Shown here one piece after another: positions 11,161 through 22,600 of a DNA stretch of 64,000 nt. Within the stretch, counting starts at the first letter, position 1. Each line of letters opens with the position of its first letter. The notes beneath the pieces were generated by a model. The model saw only the letters and a program-made list of their open reading frames with translations, searched no databases and was not told the origin of the DNA. The translations under genes were made by a program, and so were the position numbers. This DNA is from Haemonchus contortus (taxonomy: Eukaryota; Nematoda; Chromadorea; Rhabditida; Trichostrongylidae): NCBI GenBank assembly GCA_000469685.2, contig LS997562.1, positions 19,931,920-19,995,919 of the forward strand, in the 5' to 3' direction.

Positions 11161-12500
11161 AGAGTTCTATTTCTCAGAAATTCCCGGCAGTAACTTTCCG
11201 ACTCTTCATTGGCAGGCTAGATCCTACGGTCACTGACATTGGAACACTCAAACCTTATTTCACGCTTGAGGCGCTTACTTATCCTGGGCTGAAGTGGCGT
11301 GGCACCGACTGGTTGTTGTTCTGTATGGAGCAGATTCTGGCTTGATGCCCGCTCTACATTGTTCGTTTACAGTGATCAGAAAAAAAGAATCTCAATTCGT
11401 GCAATCAACGACGTATTGTGTAATCAAGTCTTATTCCATATATGCATAATATTTCTTGGGCTATTTTCAGAGCCCATTGGACTCCATCAAAAAACCGTAA
11501 CTACTGAGGAAATTCTCTCACAGATTCCTTGGACATTTTCTCCCAGTCTGTACCATCTTTCTGTACACTTGTAGCCACTACAACGGTGATTCTGGAATTT
11601 TTGAATCTTGAAGTAATGTTTTTTCAATTGTTCGCGAACATACTGTTTGATGAGAGTGAGAAGCCATAGAGGGTGCTAATTCCTTTTTCTTATCGTCTTT
11701 TCGGGAAAAGTCCACATCTTGGAATTAAGGGTGCTTCTGGGGTATTCACAACAAACCTTTTTAGAACGTGGATGGAAAGTGGAGGAAGCTATATTGTATT
11801 AGGTGTGAGGCGATTTACGAGGTCCCAAAGCAGTGGGTGCTTTAAAGGCACCGTTCCGTTAAAAATGGTTCTGGGACTTTTCCATTGGATTGCATTGCAA
11901 GGGCTCACATTTATGAACAGCTCGTCCAAATACCCCTTCCATGCGTCTTTTGTCGTCACACTCCCGTCCATCCCCTGCATTCACTCCCCTTAAGAAGTCT
12001 CGTGTTTCTCTGAATACGCCTATTCCCGTGTTTATATCAATTTTTTTTTGCAGTATTCTGGACTATTACTACTTTTGCACTATCACTTCATTTATTCTTC
12101 TAACCATAAGACAAGACACCCCAAAATTATCTCAAACCGTGCCTATAAGTCGTGAAAGCTTACCAACAGAACAAATTACCTGTCATTTGTTGGTACTCTG
12201 TTTCCAATTTTCACTCCGGTAAATACCAGTCGCACTGAGAACTGAAATTCACACTTTTACGACAGTTTTGATGAAAAATTGCATCTTAAAATCAGATTGA
12301 GCATTGATTTTTTTAAGTCTCAGGCATCGTAGCTACATAGAGAGCTATGCCCGAGTCGCGAAACTATAAGTACTACAGCTAAATCCTACAACCTGTTTAA
12401 TCTCTAGGACGTTAAAGTCGTAATAACAATGCCAAAGGTGTAGCCTTTGAGCTTGGATTCTTTCTAACACCTATTCAAAGTTTCTGGTCTGTAGCAACTC
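11161..12500. other. No gene recognised
   Basis: Only short frames without features. A + strand frame at 11,673-11,993 overlaps a minus-strand one and neither is convincing. Confidence 0.4.
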
Positions 12501-12880
12501 TCAACCCATTAGAAATTCCTTGATGACGTGTGCTCCGGTGACGTGTTCGTAAAAACGACGGCTTCTGTATGTTCTTCTCCCCTTCTGACACACTCTTAGT
12601 ACTGAGTGGGAATCATTGCACGCTGTGAGCGAATCAGGGATAACGTCGTATGTGAGGTGGGCCAACTCATCTCGCTAAGTGAACTTGTGCTTGTGTTTGC
12701 TGAGTGGTCTAAGAACGTATTCCAAAATACCTTGTCTCCAGGTTGGACAATTCCAAAAACTGGTCTCATTTTGTACAGTGTAGGTCGTGTTGATTTCATT
12801 TTAAACATAACCCTGGTATCAGAACTGTTCTGAATCACTAGATAAGTCTCTTGCCGTTTATCGTTCGGATAGAATGTCAC
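12501..12880 (-). CDS. MSP-domain protein, partial
   Basis: Minus-strand exon 12880-12731 (50 codons) follows an acceptor CGTTTAG. It reads VTFYPNDKRQETYLVIQN, then VMFKMKSTRP, then MRPVFGIVQPGDK. This is the central beta-sandwich pattern of the major sperm protein fold (...LxIxNxS...VxFKxKxTxP...YxVxPxxGxIxPG). A GTATTT donor and ACTTAG acceptor define a 56-nt intron. Exon 2, 12674-12501, is open for 57 codons (starting RDELAHLTYDVIPDSLT) to TGA. The N-terminal strand must lie on an upstream exon that I could not identify (a candidate start is near 13,030). Family members are nematode cytoskeletal or signalling proteins of sperm and other cells; the specific role is unknown. Exon 1 is secure, exon 2 less so. 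Confidence 0.62.
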
Positions 12881-15800
12881 CTAAACGGTTCGTTATTAAG
12901 CATGACATGAATGATGGGATTATATAGAAAAAAAATCGTGCAACCCATATCAGCCTCAGTTGCTCGTGGTTATCCTCAGCTTTCTCTACAGGATGAAAAT
13001 TCCTGGTCATGGTCTTCCCAGACATGCTACACGTTTGAATATGTTTCAAGACAAAGTCATCCGATAATTGAAGAGCCAACATTGAACTGTATTTCCACCA
13101 GAAAGTGTAGATTCCAGAATATAAGACTTGGCAACGCCGTGTTAAATTATTTGTTCAGTCATACATGAACATCTGGTGGTGGGGCGGATGTCTAAGTATT
13201 TGCTTTTTTTCCGTAAGCATGCTAAATATTTGAATCAGCCGTGGCATTTTGCTAGACCAGCGGTGAACCGCTGCTGGAACGATGCCAAGCGTGCAGCCTG
13301 TGCAATTTTACTCGATGAATCAATCAGGTTGAGCGCGCCAAAATAATCGGTTTGATTCCTAATCTCCCTCTACTTGGTTACATTCCTCTCTACTCGATAT
13401 TCTCGTCTATTCATTTCACAACTAAAGATTCAGCCTCTGTTACTGCTGAATAGATGCATCCATGTTCAGCCTATGATATGATTCTGAGTATTATCACTAC
13501 AATGATAACCAATTCTGCTATATTTCGATGCTGTATTCTTCTAACTTCCGTCATTTTTCATTGAAGGATTCAAATTTATTTATCACGTCGCATTAGGATT
13601 CTTGCGGTGCATATGTATTGATTGTTCGTGCATAGATGCATTTGCTGCGTAATGCATTGCCATCTGCCTTGCTATTGAAGTTTAAGTTTTGCGTGGTTTT
13701 GGTAATCTGTTGTGGTTAGTATCCGTCATGGTTATGGAGTGCTTGGACTCGCTAGGAGACATGTTTTTTTAGTATCGATTCCTATTCCAGTAACAACTGT
13801 TCTGCTTCAAAGTGGATTTTGGCAACGTGAGACCGATAAGATAAAAGTGTATGATTTGGTGATCATGCAAGATGAGGACCCAGAGAAAGCGATCAGCACA
13901 CAAGTTTTCATGAGTTCTCCACTAACTGGGAGATAAGACAGTAGTTTGAAGAATATGATCTATCATGGTGAGTGCTTGGCTGCATGTTACCTGATGTACC
14001 GCCCAGACTAGGAGTGCCAAATTGATGTGACTCGTCATTGTTAAACATACCACTACTCGACGTGGCTTTTGTTCCATCCCCAGCTATTTTTCAAACATCA
14101 CAGCAAGGTGGTCGAGACTTGGTCTATATTCTGCCGAACGATCACGAGCTGTGCTACGAATTCCTCTACGAGCATCGCCTTTCGTCCCACGTCATTGACG
14201 TCTGTATCTGCCACGCATTCCAAGGTTTCAAGGCGCGTGGTCCTGAAGCCTACATTCAATCGTGCTTCGACTGTTAAGTCAGGAATGGGCTTTTTATAAC
14301 CGGTCGAGCGCACCCTGCTTGCCCATATTCTGTTAACCTCGAAGTGCTCCTCTTGCTGCTTGATCGCATGATATTGATGAAAGGTGGACTTTTATCAAAA
14401 GCACGTCCGGGGAAGTCCACAGACGAACATCTACGGTGATGCTGTCATGGCTGAACAATTCCAGGTTTGGTGAGCACCGTAGTGAATAAATATTGCAGTA
14501 TAGGCATCCCACTGCACTAGGAGCCGCAAGGTGCTCCTATTCTTTGTGCTCTATGCTGCCACGCCAAAAACCTAATTTTGACTGACTAGCCAATCCGTTC
14601 GAGCAGCTTAGAAATCTGAGAAGCTTTTCAAAATAAAAATCGCTGAGTTCAGACTTTCTGATGGAAGAGCAGCTGTCCGCCTTTCATCCGCAATCGGACT
14701 CCAGAAGGACAATATATTGAGCTCAAGGCTATGCCAGTAATGTTAGCGCACAAATTCCTCGCCAGACTGTGAGTATACTTAAATGGCCTTGAGGATATTT
14801 CTTTGTATTTCTGTCTACAGAGAGATGACTTACTGCTGGATGATGATGATTCTCTCGAGAAATAGGAGCCTCTGAATGACTGTACTTGATCAGCTTACTC
14901 TTAGAAGCACCTTTGTGAGTGGAGCACTTCGCACTCAAAATTTGTCTAGTCTGCGGTGTTTAGGATGTTGGAAAATATAAGCAGATCCCCGCAGAGCGCG
15001 GAGCGTCGTTGCAGTGCTATACTGTCACCGAAGAGGTCGAAATCTCCTACTCCGAACCGCTTCTTCATTTGTCGGAAGGTACGAACGAGACGTTTAGGTG
15101 GCTGGACAGTCAGATTTCAAAAAGTCTGTTTACACAAATTTCTCCAAATCAATGAACCACTAAGTACTTGTTTATTCAGATACTTCTTTACTACATAGTG
15201 ATGCCTTCTGATCCGCGGCGAGCGAGAACAAGGCCATAGGAGTGTTTCTTCGCAGGATCAAAATGCTGCCTTAATGCCACAAAGGTCCATATGCATATCA
15301 GAAGTACTCGGAGCACGTGGCCCTTTTTTGGTCACCTTGAAGGCAGCTTTTTCGATACTGAAATGATACCTGCGGTGCTGGCGTTCGATTCGACGACACC
15401 TTGTGGGATCATTCATCGGCTGCCGGCTCCCGAACAACAAACAATGTACGAAATAGCACCACTATGGAGAATGTAGGGATTTGTTACGGGCCAACTGACT
15501 GGCAAGTCTTATTGCACCAGTAACGGTCTTGGCAGCGTCTCCTTATGTTAGGCCACGGGAGCTTCGAAGACGAAACGAAATTGCTGCTGAAATGGAAAGG
15601 TTCAGGCCTGCACACGTAATCCCCAATACTGCTCCCACTACAAGATGGTGTAAAGATTATTTAGATTTTCTGGCTCATGAACTATAATAGCATTAAGTCT
15701 CACTACCATTGTTGTTGTTGTTACTCGTTACGCTATTGCAAATTAAGACGATTTTGCAATATGTTCTCTATTTCAAAAAATCCATAGGTCCTCATTGAGA

Positions 15801-17579
15801 AAAAGCTGCGTACGGAAAAGCTATCTCTTCTTGTTGTGTCCGTTCACAATCAGGGGCGCCTTCTGGTCGAACACCGTTCACGTGAAACATCGTTGCCACG
15901 GCGGATCTTCGAGACGACAGACCGGCGTTCGAGCCGGCTGAGGGTATAGAGGGCAAAGACGCAGCGGTGTGACAGAATGAGTATCCCATTCCCCCTTCTC
16001 ACCTACATCTTTGTCCTTTTGAGATGCCTCTTATACGAGCATATTACTTCTAACTCAATTATGAGCCAGCATTATTCGCGAAAGTTCATATGGAGGTAGA
16101 TTACGGTGAGGCACCGACCGTACGCCTATAAGAATTAGGAGTTTCTAGCTCAAAAGCTCCCGGAAGTCAGCTGGAAGCTAGTGCAGCCTCGCTTCTGGTG
16201 GAGCTCCCGGAGAGATTCCAAGACGCGCTCGAGAGCTTCGAGTCGTCCCTAATGCCGGCAAAACTGGTCGTTGAGCCAGACGAGATTCGGTGAGAAGGAG
16301 TGATCAGCTGTTATGCTGTTTTCCCCGGCACGATCTGTCGAGGCATCGCATTGGACGAGTGCTTCATTTGCGATTGTGCAGGCTGTGGCTCAAGTCGGAG
16401 GAGCACATGAGGGATGCGCCGTACAAGATTTCGACGGATTAAATGGATCCTGCAACACGGTCCTATTTTACCAGGGGCGTAGCGGACGTTTCTGAGCGCA
16501 GTGGAAGCGCTAATTTTATTTCAAGAGTGCCATGTAGGAATAGCCAGCCCGACATCTATAACCTATGGTGTGGAGTCGGTTACGGCGTGTAACCTGGAGG
16601 CCAGGATATGCGAGGCCGTGGAAAGAGCGTAGCTGGGGATAGGGTACATTTACGAGGACAGGTATAGATAGATCTTTTTGTTTTGAACATCTTTTTTATT
16701 TCATTTTCATTCTTGAACCTCCTTGTGTTTTCCTCGTAAATTATTCTATCTCGTAAATATGTAGGACGAATAAAGGTGTAAAGTTCGACTGAATACATCA
16801 TTTGTACACCCATATCGGCATAATTCCTATAATAGCCGCTATATGTAATAATACACGTGGGAGTCGGACGGGACGAGCTCCGTCTGCGACGGAGCAACTG
16901 TCTTTTATGCTGAAAAAAATTCCAAAGGAATCATATGCTTATTAGACGAAGAGTGCCTTCCAAGTCACGACTTCATCACTCTGCGAACAAGAACACTCAG
17001 GTGAAAAAGAGGATGGACGACAAAGTCGCAAGCTTGCGCAACTGTTATGATCATCTTTGAAAGTAAACAAGAATGCGAAGAAGGTTTTAAAAAACCCTCT
17101 GCAGTAACAGTTCGATGCAGCCCTAAATCTTTATTTGGAAACAAAGTGCTTTGAGCGTAATTAAAGTTATAACAACAAGATGAGACACAGTCCTCTATGC
17201 ACATCGATTCAAAATCCAAAATTTCGAGTTCAAATTTTGTCGTCTCGCAAAGGAACCTTACGTCAAAGGCACAGTCCACGATAATTTTGGGATATCAAGT
17301 ATTAGGCGGATTATGAAAGTGATAGTCCAAAAAAGTGATGCAGAGACGGGCAGAAGGGACGGTTTCGTGTAATCGATTCGCCGCATGCGGCTGTTGCAAA
17401 CATGGGATTTGTCTTCTCGCAAGTGTCGCACTTGGGCGGGTCCCCTACACAACGGAACTTAACGGGAGACGCGTTTGCGACGCGGCCAAGCTGCTTGGCT
17501 GGGCGGAATTGACCCAGCTAATTCCGGTTTTCGTTCAGGTAGTGACACCGCCCTCCCTCCCTCAGAAAAAAACAAGCAA
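12881..17579. other. Mostly unassigned; one weak exon candidate
   Basis: No family was recognised in 4.7 kb. A possible + strand terminal exon is 13,773-13,936: acceptor TTTTTTTAG, 54 open codons, charged, ending in TAA. Around 14,091-14,290 both strands stay open and I cannot choose. The minus-strand frame at 15,792-15,989 and the + strand frames at 16,313-16,495 and 17,335-17,655 show no domain. The last of these may belong to the degraded recombinase element that follows. Confidence 0.35.
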
Positions 17580-18480
17580 TCTTGTTCTACGTTTCAGATC
17601 CCTCCCTGGCCCACCGATTTGCAACGGCCACATCAACAGCTCGGCTGGCCTCTGATATAGGATTGAATAGCGTGGCGGAGGTGATACAAACGTGTATCAA
17701 CCAGTCGCTGGCGCCAGGAACGCTAAAAATATACATAAGAGTCAAAGCCCCTTTCTGGCGTTTCGCGAATCCATCAGAGTCCCGGCGTTGGAGATTCATA
17801 AGCTTCTCTTGGAGGACAGGTCCCTCGGCTATCACGTGTCTGCCTTGTCCCATTTTTTGGCCTGCTCTCTGAGGACGATGCAGACATTCTTGAAGCGCGA
17901 CCGAAGGCGGCGGCCAGGTCCAGGACTCCAGTAAAGCATCATCCAAAGGCCTCCAAGCAAGACGTGGACCTCATAGTGCAGTTAGGGCTCCAAAAAGACC
18001 CCATGTTCGTAAACAGCGTCATGTGCGTCCTACTAGCCTTTGGAACCCTTTTGCGGGTTCACAAACTCGCGCAGTTTCAATTTCAACATTTCTCCTATCA
18101 GTGGGACAGAGTATGGTGGTTAACCGTTAGCAGGTCCGAAACCGTCCAGGAGGGCCAAAGAGCTATGGGAGCTCTAAATTTCGGTCTCCAGGAGATCAAA
18201 CTGCGAGGCAGGTTTTGTCAGCTTAGGCTCCTCTTCTACCGAATTTCTATATGATGGTAAAGTCACGGTGGCTCCATCCAGAGACTTTGTCGCCAAAAAC
18301 ATAAAAGATGGTATAAAAGCTGCACGTTTACAGCCCAAAAAACTTACTCCACACTCATTTAGTGGGGGGGGGGGAGGTGCGGCAATACATGCTCTTAGGC
18401 AAGGAGTGGACTCCTCAAAGATAATGCTTGCGGGGTAGTGGAAGTCGTTGCAGGGCTTTACTAGTTACATGGAACCTACC
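17580..18480 (+). pseudogene. Degenerate tyrosine recombinase (DIRS/PAT/Ngaro- or Crypton-like)
   Basis: Three frames give the order of a tyrosine recombinase. First is an N-terminal core-binding-like stretch (SLAPGTLKIYIRVKAPFWRF, then SALSHFLA). Next comes the ArgI region (VLLAFGTLLRVHKLAQFQF at about 18,015-18,085). Last, beyond frame breaks, is an HxxR-box relic (HSFSGGGG, GVDSSKIMLAG, WKS at about 18,350-18,445), where the expected Arg lies in a poly-G run. Retroelements of the DIRS order and Cryptons use such an enzyme for integration; I saw no linked reverse transcriptase. Several frameshifts and a stop before WKS make it a dead copy. Confidence 0.62.
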
Positions 18481-19619
18481 AGCCTTCGAAAAAACAAGGA
18501 GATGGATGCGTCATAGCAATGGTTCTACAACGTGTGCAAAGGGTAATATGTAAGATCAGATAAGTCGTCATCTTCTATCGCATGTATGGTGTTAACACCG
18601 TCGTTAACTTCAAGGCGAGTTAGGACCCTCATGATGTTATTCGTTTCCAGTATCAGCCGTGCTTCTTAAATGGCATGTATAGAATCTGGCTCCTAGCCTG
18701 TCTAGGCTTTTATTTGTAAACAGTCTCACGATCTTGCATTAGATCTCGCGTTGTTCTGTTCTTGTTGGTTATCATGATAGTTTACTGCTCATCTTGGCTA
18801 TGCGTCCTCAAGACGGTGTATTTCTGATGGTAAAAGTTGTTTCCTCACATATCCGTTCCGTGATCTGCGTACATAAATTCAGAATTTCCGTTACTCAGCG
18901 TTGGTCATTATAACCATGGCTTTTTGAGATTATGGATGTTCAGAGCTTACCGAATTGCACCTCATGCAGGTAGTAATGTTATGCCGACGGTGTTATATGC
19001 CTTGTTTGTTATCATATCCAGTAATTATGTACAGGGTTGCTTTGTTGGACTTCCATGGGTCATTATGCCATATTGTTAAAGCCACTCGGCCTTGTGCTCA
19101 ATTAAAATTTAAAGGTGTTTCGTACCTCCTCCTTACATCTACATAATCGAGAGTTAGGGGCGTCAAATGAAGAACTATGTCAAAAAGAAATCAAGAATAG
19201 ATTCTAAATTTTCATATGAGATCAAACATTAGAAATGACTGACTTGGTCATGAACACCAACATAAAGTGAAATGGGTGGCAATCACAAGATATTTGACCA
19301 CACCTTACGTCATAACAATTTACACACTAGCAAATGAGGCGAAGGAACAAAAGCACCCATGAAAAAGGGACCTGATTTTATAGGTATGGATAAAGAGGTA
19401 AGACAAACCGTGCCTATATTTGGCGCAGCAGCATTTTAACAGAATGTGTTGGTGAAGTACCATGGCCTGAGGCTGTAGATTTGAAAAGACAGTTATCGAT
19501 GACTTCATGAAGTCCTGATTCGGTTACAGGTAGAGGCGTTGGCGTTTTTTTTCGAGTTTTAGCGTCTCTACCTTTGTTACTTCTACCATATAGATTTTGA
19601 TACTCGTCGATTTTCCATA
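18481..19619. other. No gene recognised
   Basis: Nothing definable between the recombinase relic and the terminal exon of the minus-strand micro-exon gene. It may include that gene's 3' UTR. Confidence 0.4.
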
Positions 19620-22600
19620 TTAGCGAGAATCAGGAATGAACCAGCGATATGCGGCATACCCTTTACTCGAACCCCAATGAAAGAAGGCTTCGTCATGAAC
19701 ATTGCATAATTTCAAGTAACAGCCTTTCTCATAAGTCAGCAACAAGATAGGCAACGAATGAATAAACTGGTGGGGACGAAATGGAAAAAAGACTTAACCA
19801 GCACTTACGCTCTCGCTGGGAATCATAGTGACTTGTTCCAATACCGATGAAATAGGTTGGGTGATTGGAACTGAAATAAAAACCAGGTGAAAGATGATTA
19901 ACCAACAACTACAACCTAGTCTTTCATAGGATTGTTATATGATGAAGGAGTACTTTGTAAACTTCTGAAAATACATCGTCATGTGTTGCATCCCAACTCA
20001 CAACGGCGGCTCGTTGTGGGTAATACTTCGACCTCGAATAATGCTCGTGTTCCTACTTGTACTTTCCGAATAAATAGCAAAATAACAAAAAATCATGTCA
20101 GAACTAATTATGAGTCAGCCTTTGGCATTGCGCTTACAGTAATTAACGTGAAACCAGTGCCGCGAGCGTGCCTAGTCGTCGGTTTTCGGGTAGAAGGTCC
20201 GCCATCAGGAATTATATTGCAAAGGTGTATGGATACCTGCTAAAGCGCCTTTCCCTGGCTGTTCCTTTGAAAGCTTCGAACCTGAAAAACGACTATCACA
20301 GCGTAAAAAGGTGAAAGCGGTCGTCGAAAGCACACGGTATGACCTAGGACCTTGACCTCGGACACAAAGCCGCCCACGACCTATCTGAACGCAAAAAACG
20401 TATTTCATAATGTAGGGGAAAGGAAGGTCTTACAATTAGACTTGCCCGAAACCATCCTTTTGTTGTTATTGTCGACCTACCTCGAAGGAAATAAAAGGTG
20501 GTTTCTGTGCAGTCAAAGATCAATTCTTGTTGCAAATGACATTGTTTGGCAGATTTTTCTGGTTGTGATAGAGCAGGCGTTCAAGAAGGAAATGTATCAT
20601 CTGAGATTTTTGTTGAGTTGATACCAAAGACGTTACCGATCTTGTTTGAATGTGCTTTGATCAGACTGAGAGCGTTTGTTGTATCAGTTATTACAAGGAT
20701 ACGATAAACACAAAATATACAATTGTAGTGAAGGTGGGCGATCAAGTAGGGAAGGTGACGATCTATGTACAGTACTCGCCGTAAGAACTCAAAAATTTGC
20801 GATAATACCGCGAGTTCGCGTCTTTTTCGTCTTTTCTTTATAAATCGCTTTAAAATAAATAAGTCGAGGAGAAAAAAATACCATTGAACTCAGCTCATCG
20901 AGCTCTACAAGATGATACCCTGAAATGTTAAAAATGCTTTATTTTGGATTGCGCCATGCACTTGGGCTCCATCCGAAAAGTGATTGCATGCACATGGGAT
21001 GCACGCTTTCGTGCTTGAGGGTGCTCATTGGTCCCTGAAGATGATCTGTTCTTGCTTTGGATTGCGTCACGCACTCGATTTTACTCTGTACAATGTGAAA
21101 ATGATTATTGGTTTTGTTCAGTCTATAATGTGCCTTTTTTGGTTTCAAGGCTGTAGATAAGTGCATCTACGGTTTCTGCACTCAACACTCCTCTTTACAG
21201 GTTCCATTGAGAATATGTCATCAGTTCACGGCAAAATAACAAAGTCGATTTTTTTGGCATTTTCCAATTTTTGGAGGAATTTTCCTCCGGAACCTGAGGA
21301 GGCGGCAGCGAGGCACTCCACTGTCGTAGGCTACACTTTGTATTCTGCGAGGCTATTATGGTACACCCTATCATATATCAAAATTTCTCCCTGGTATGGC
21401 CCCAAACTTCGAACTTCGGCAAGCCCAATTCATAAAACAATGTTTTTTTCCCTTCCCGTTGGTCTTTTTGCAGCTGCGCTGTACAGTGTTAGATTCCCCG
21501 TGAAAAATCCTATCGAATGATATTAGGTCGACCCGTGACGAAAACCTGCCTCCCCCCCCCCAACCACTTTCTGCAGTAGGCCTGCCTCTGAGCTGTTTCC
21601 TGCAGGGCGTGTTTCGAAAAGCATGCGGCCGGGTACTGTAGTGGCGGGAATTTGGAAGCTTTCAAATGGTAATTATTTGAATGGGTGACTGGATCTGCTG
21701 GTGGCGGGGTACTGAAGTGGCGAGAAGGGGGGTTGGATCGATTAATGATTACTTCAGTGGGGGGTAAGATCTGCAGGTGACGGAGTACTGTAGTGGCGGG
21801 AAAGTGGGGCAGTTTGAATGGGAGTTTTGAGACGGTCTTAAGGAGCGGTTTCCATCGTTCATTTATAATGTGGAGGCTGTAGATAAGTGCATCTACGGCC
21901 TTTGCACTCAACACTCCTCCTTACAGGTTCCATTGACAATATGACGTCAATTCATAGCAAAATAACGAAGTCGATTTTTTGGCATCCTCCCAATTTTGGA
22001 GCAATTTTTCTCCGGAACCTGAGGAGGCGGCAGCCAGGCAATCCGCTATTCTCTTTGTGTTCTTTGAGGCTGCCATGGGATACCTTACCAAAGATGAACA
22101 GTTCTCTCTTGGTACGGCTCCAAATTTCGCTTATCGTCAAGCTCAAATTACAAAATTATGCTTTTTCCCCTTGCCGCTTGAGTTTTTGCAATTAAATTGT
22201 ATACTTTTAATTTTTTCGTAAAAACTGCTTTTTAGTGATTGTTTCTTCCCCCAGCGGAAAGGGAAAACACGTTGTTTTATGATTTGGTCTTGACGAAGTT
22301 CGAAGTTTGGAGCCATACCAAGAGAGAACTGTTCATCTTTGGAAAGGTATCCCACAGCAGCCTTGAAGAACACAAAGAGTAGTCTACAGTAGCAGATTGC
22401 CTGGCTGCCGCCCCCTCAGGTCTCGGAGAAAAATTGCTCCAAAAATGGGAAAATGCCAAAAAATCGACTTCGTTATTTTGCCATGAATTGACGTCATATT
22501 GTCAATGGAACCTGTAAAGAGGAGTGTAGAGTGCAGAGGCCGTAGATGCACTTATCTACAGCCTCCACATTATAAATGAACGACGGAAACCGCTTCTTCA

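Noticed and set aside
20352..20621. 89-codon + strand ORF next to a micro-exon
   Set aside because: No features and antisense to the minus-strand gene model; likely intronic.
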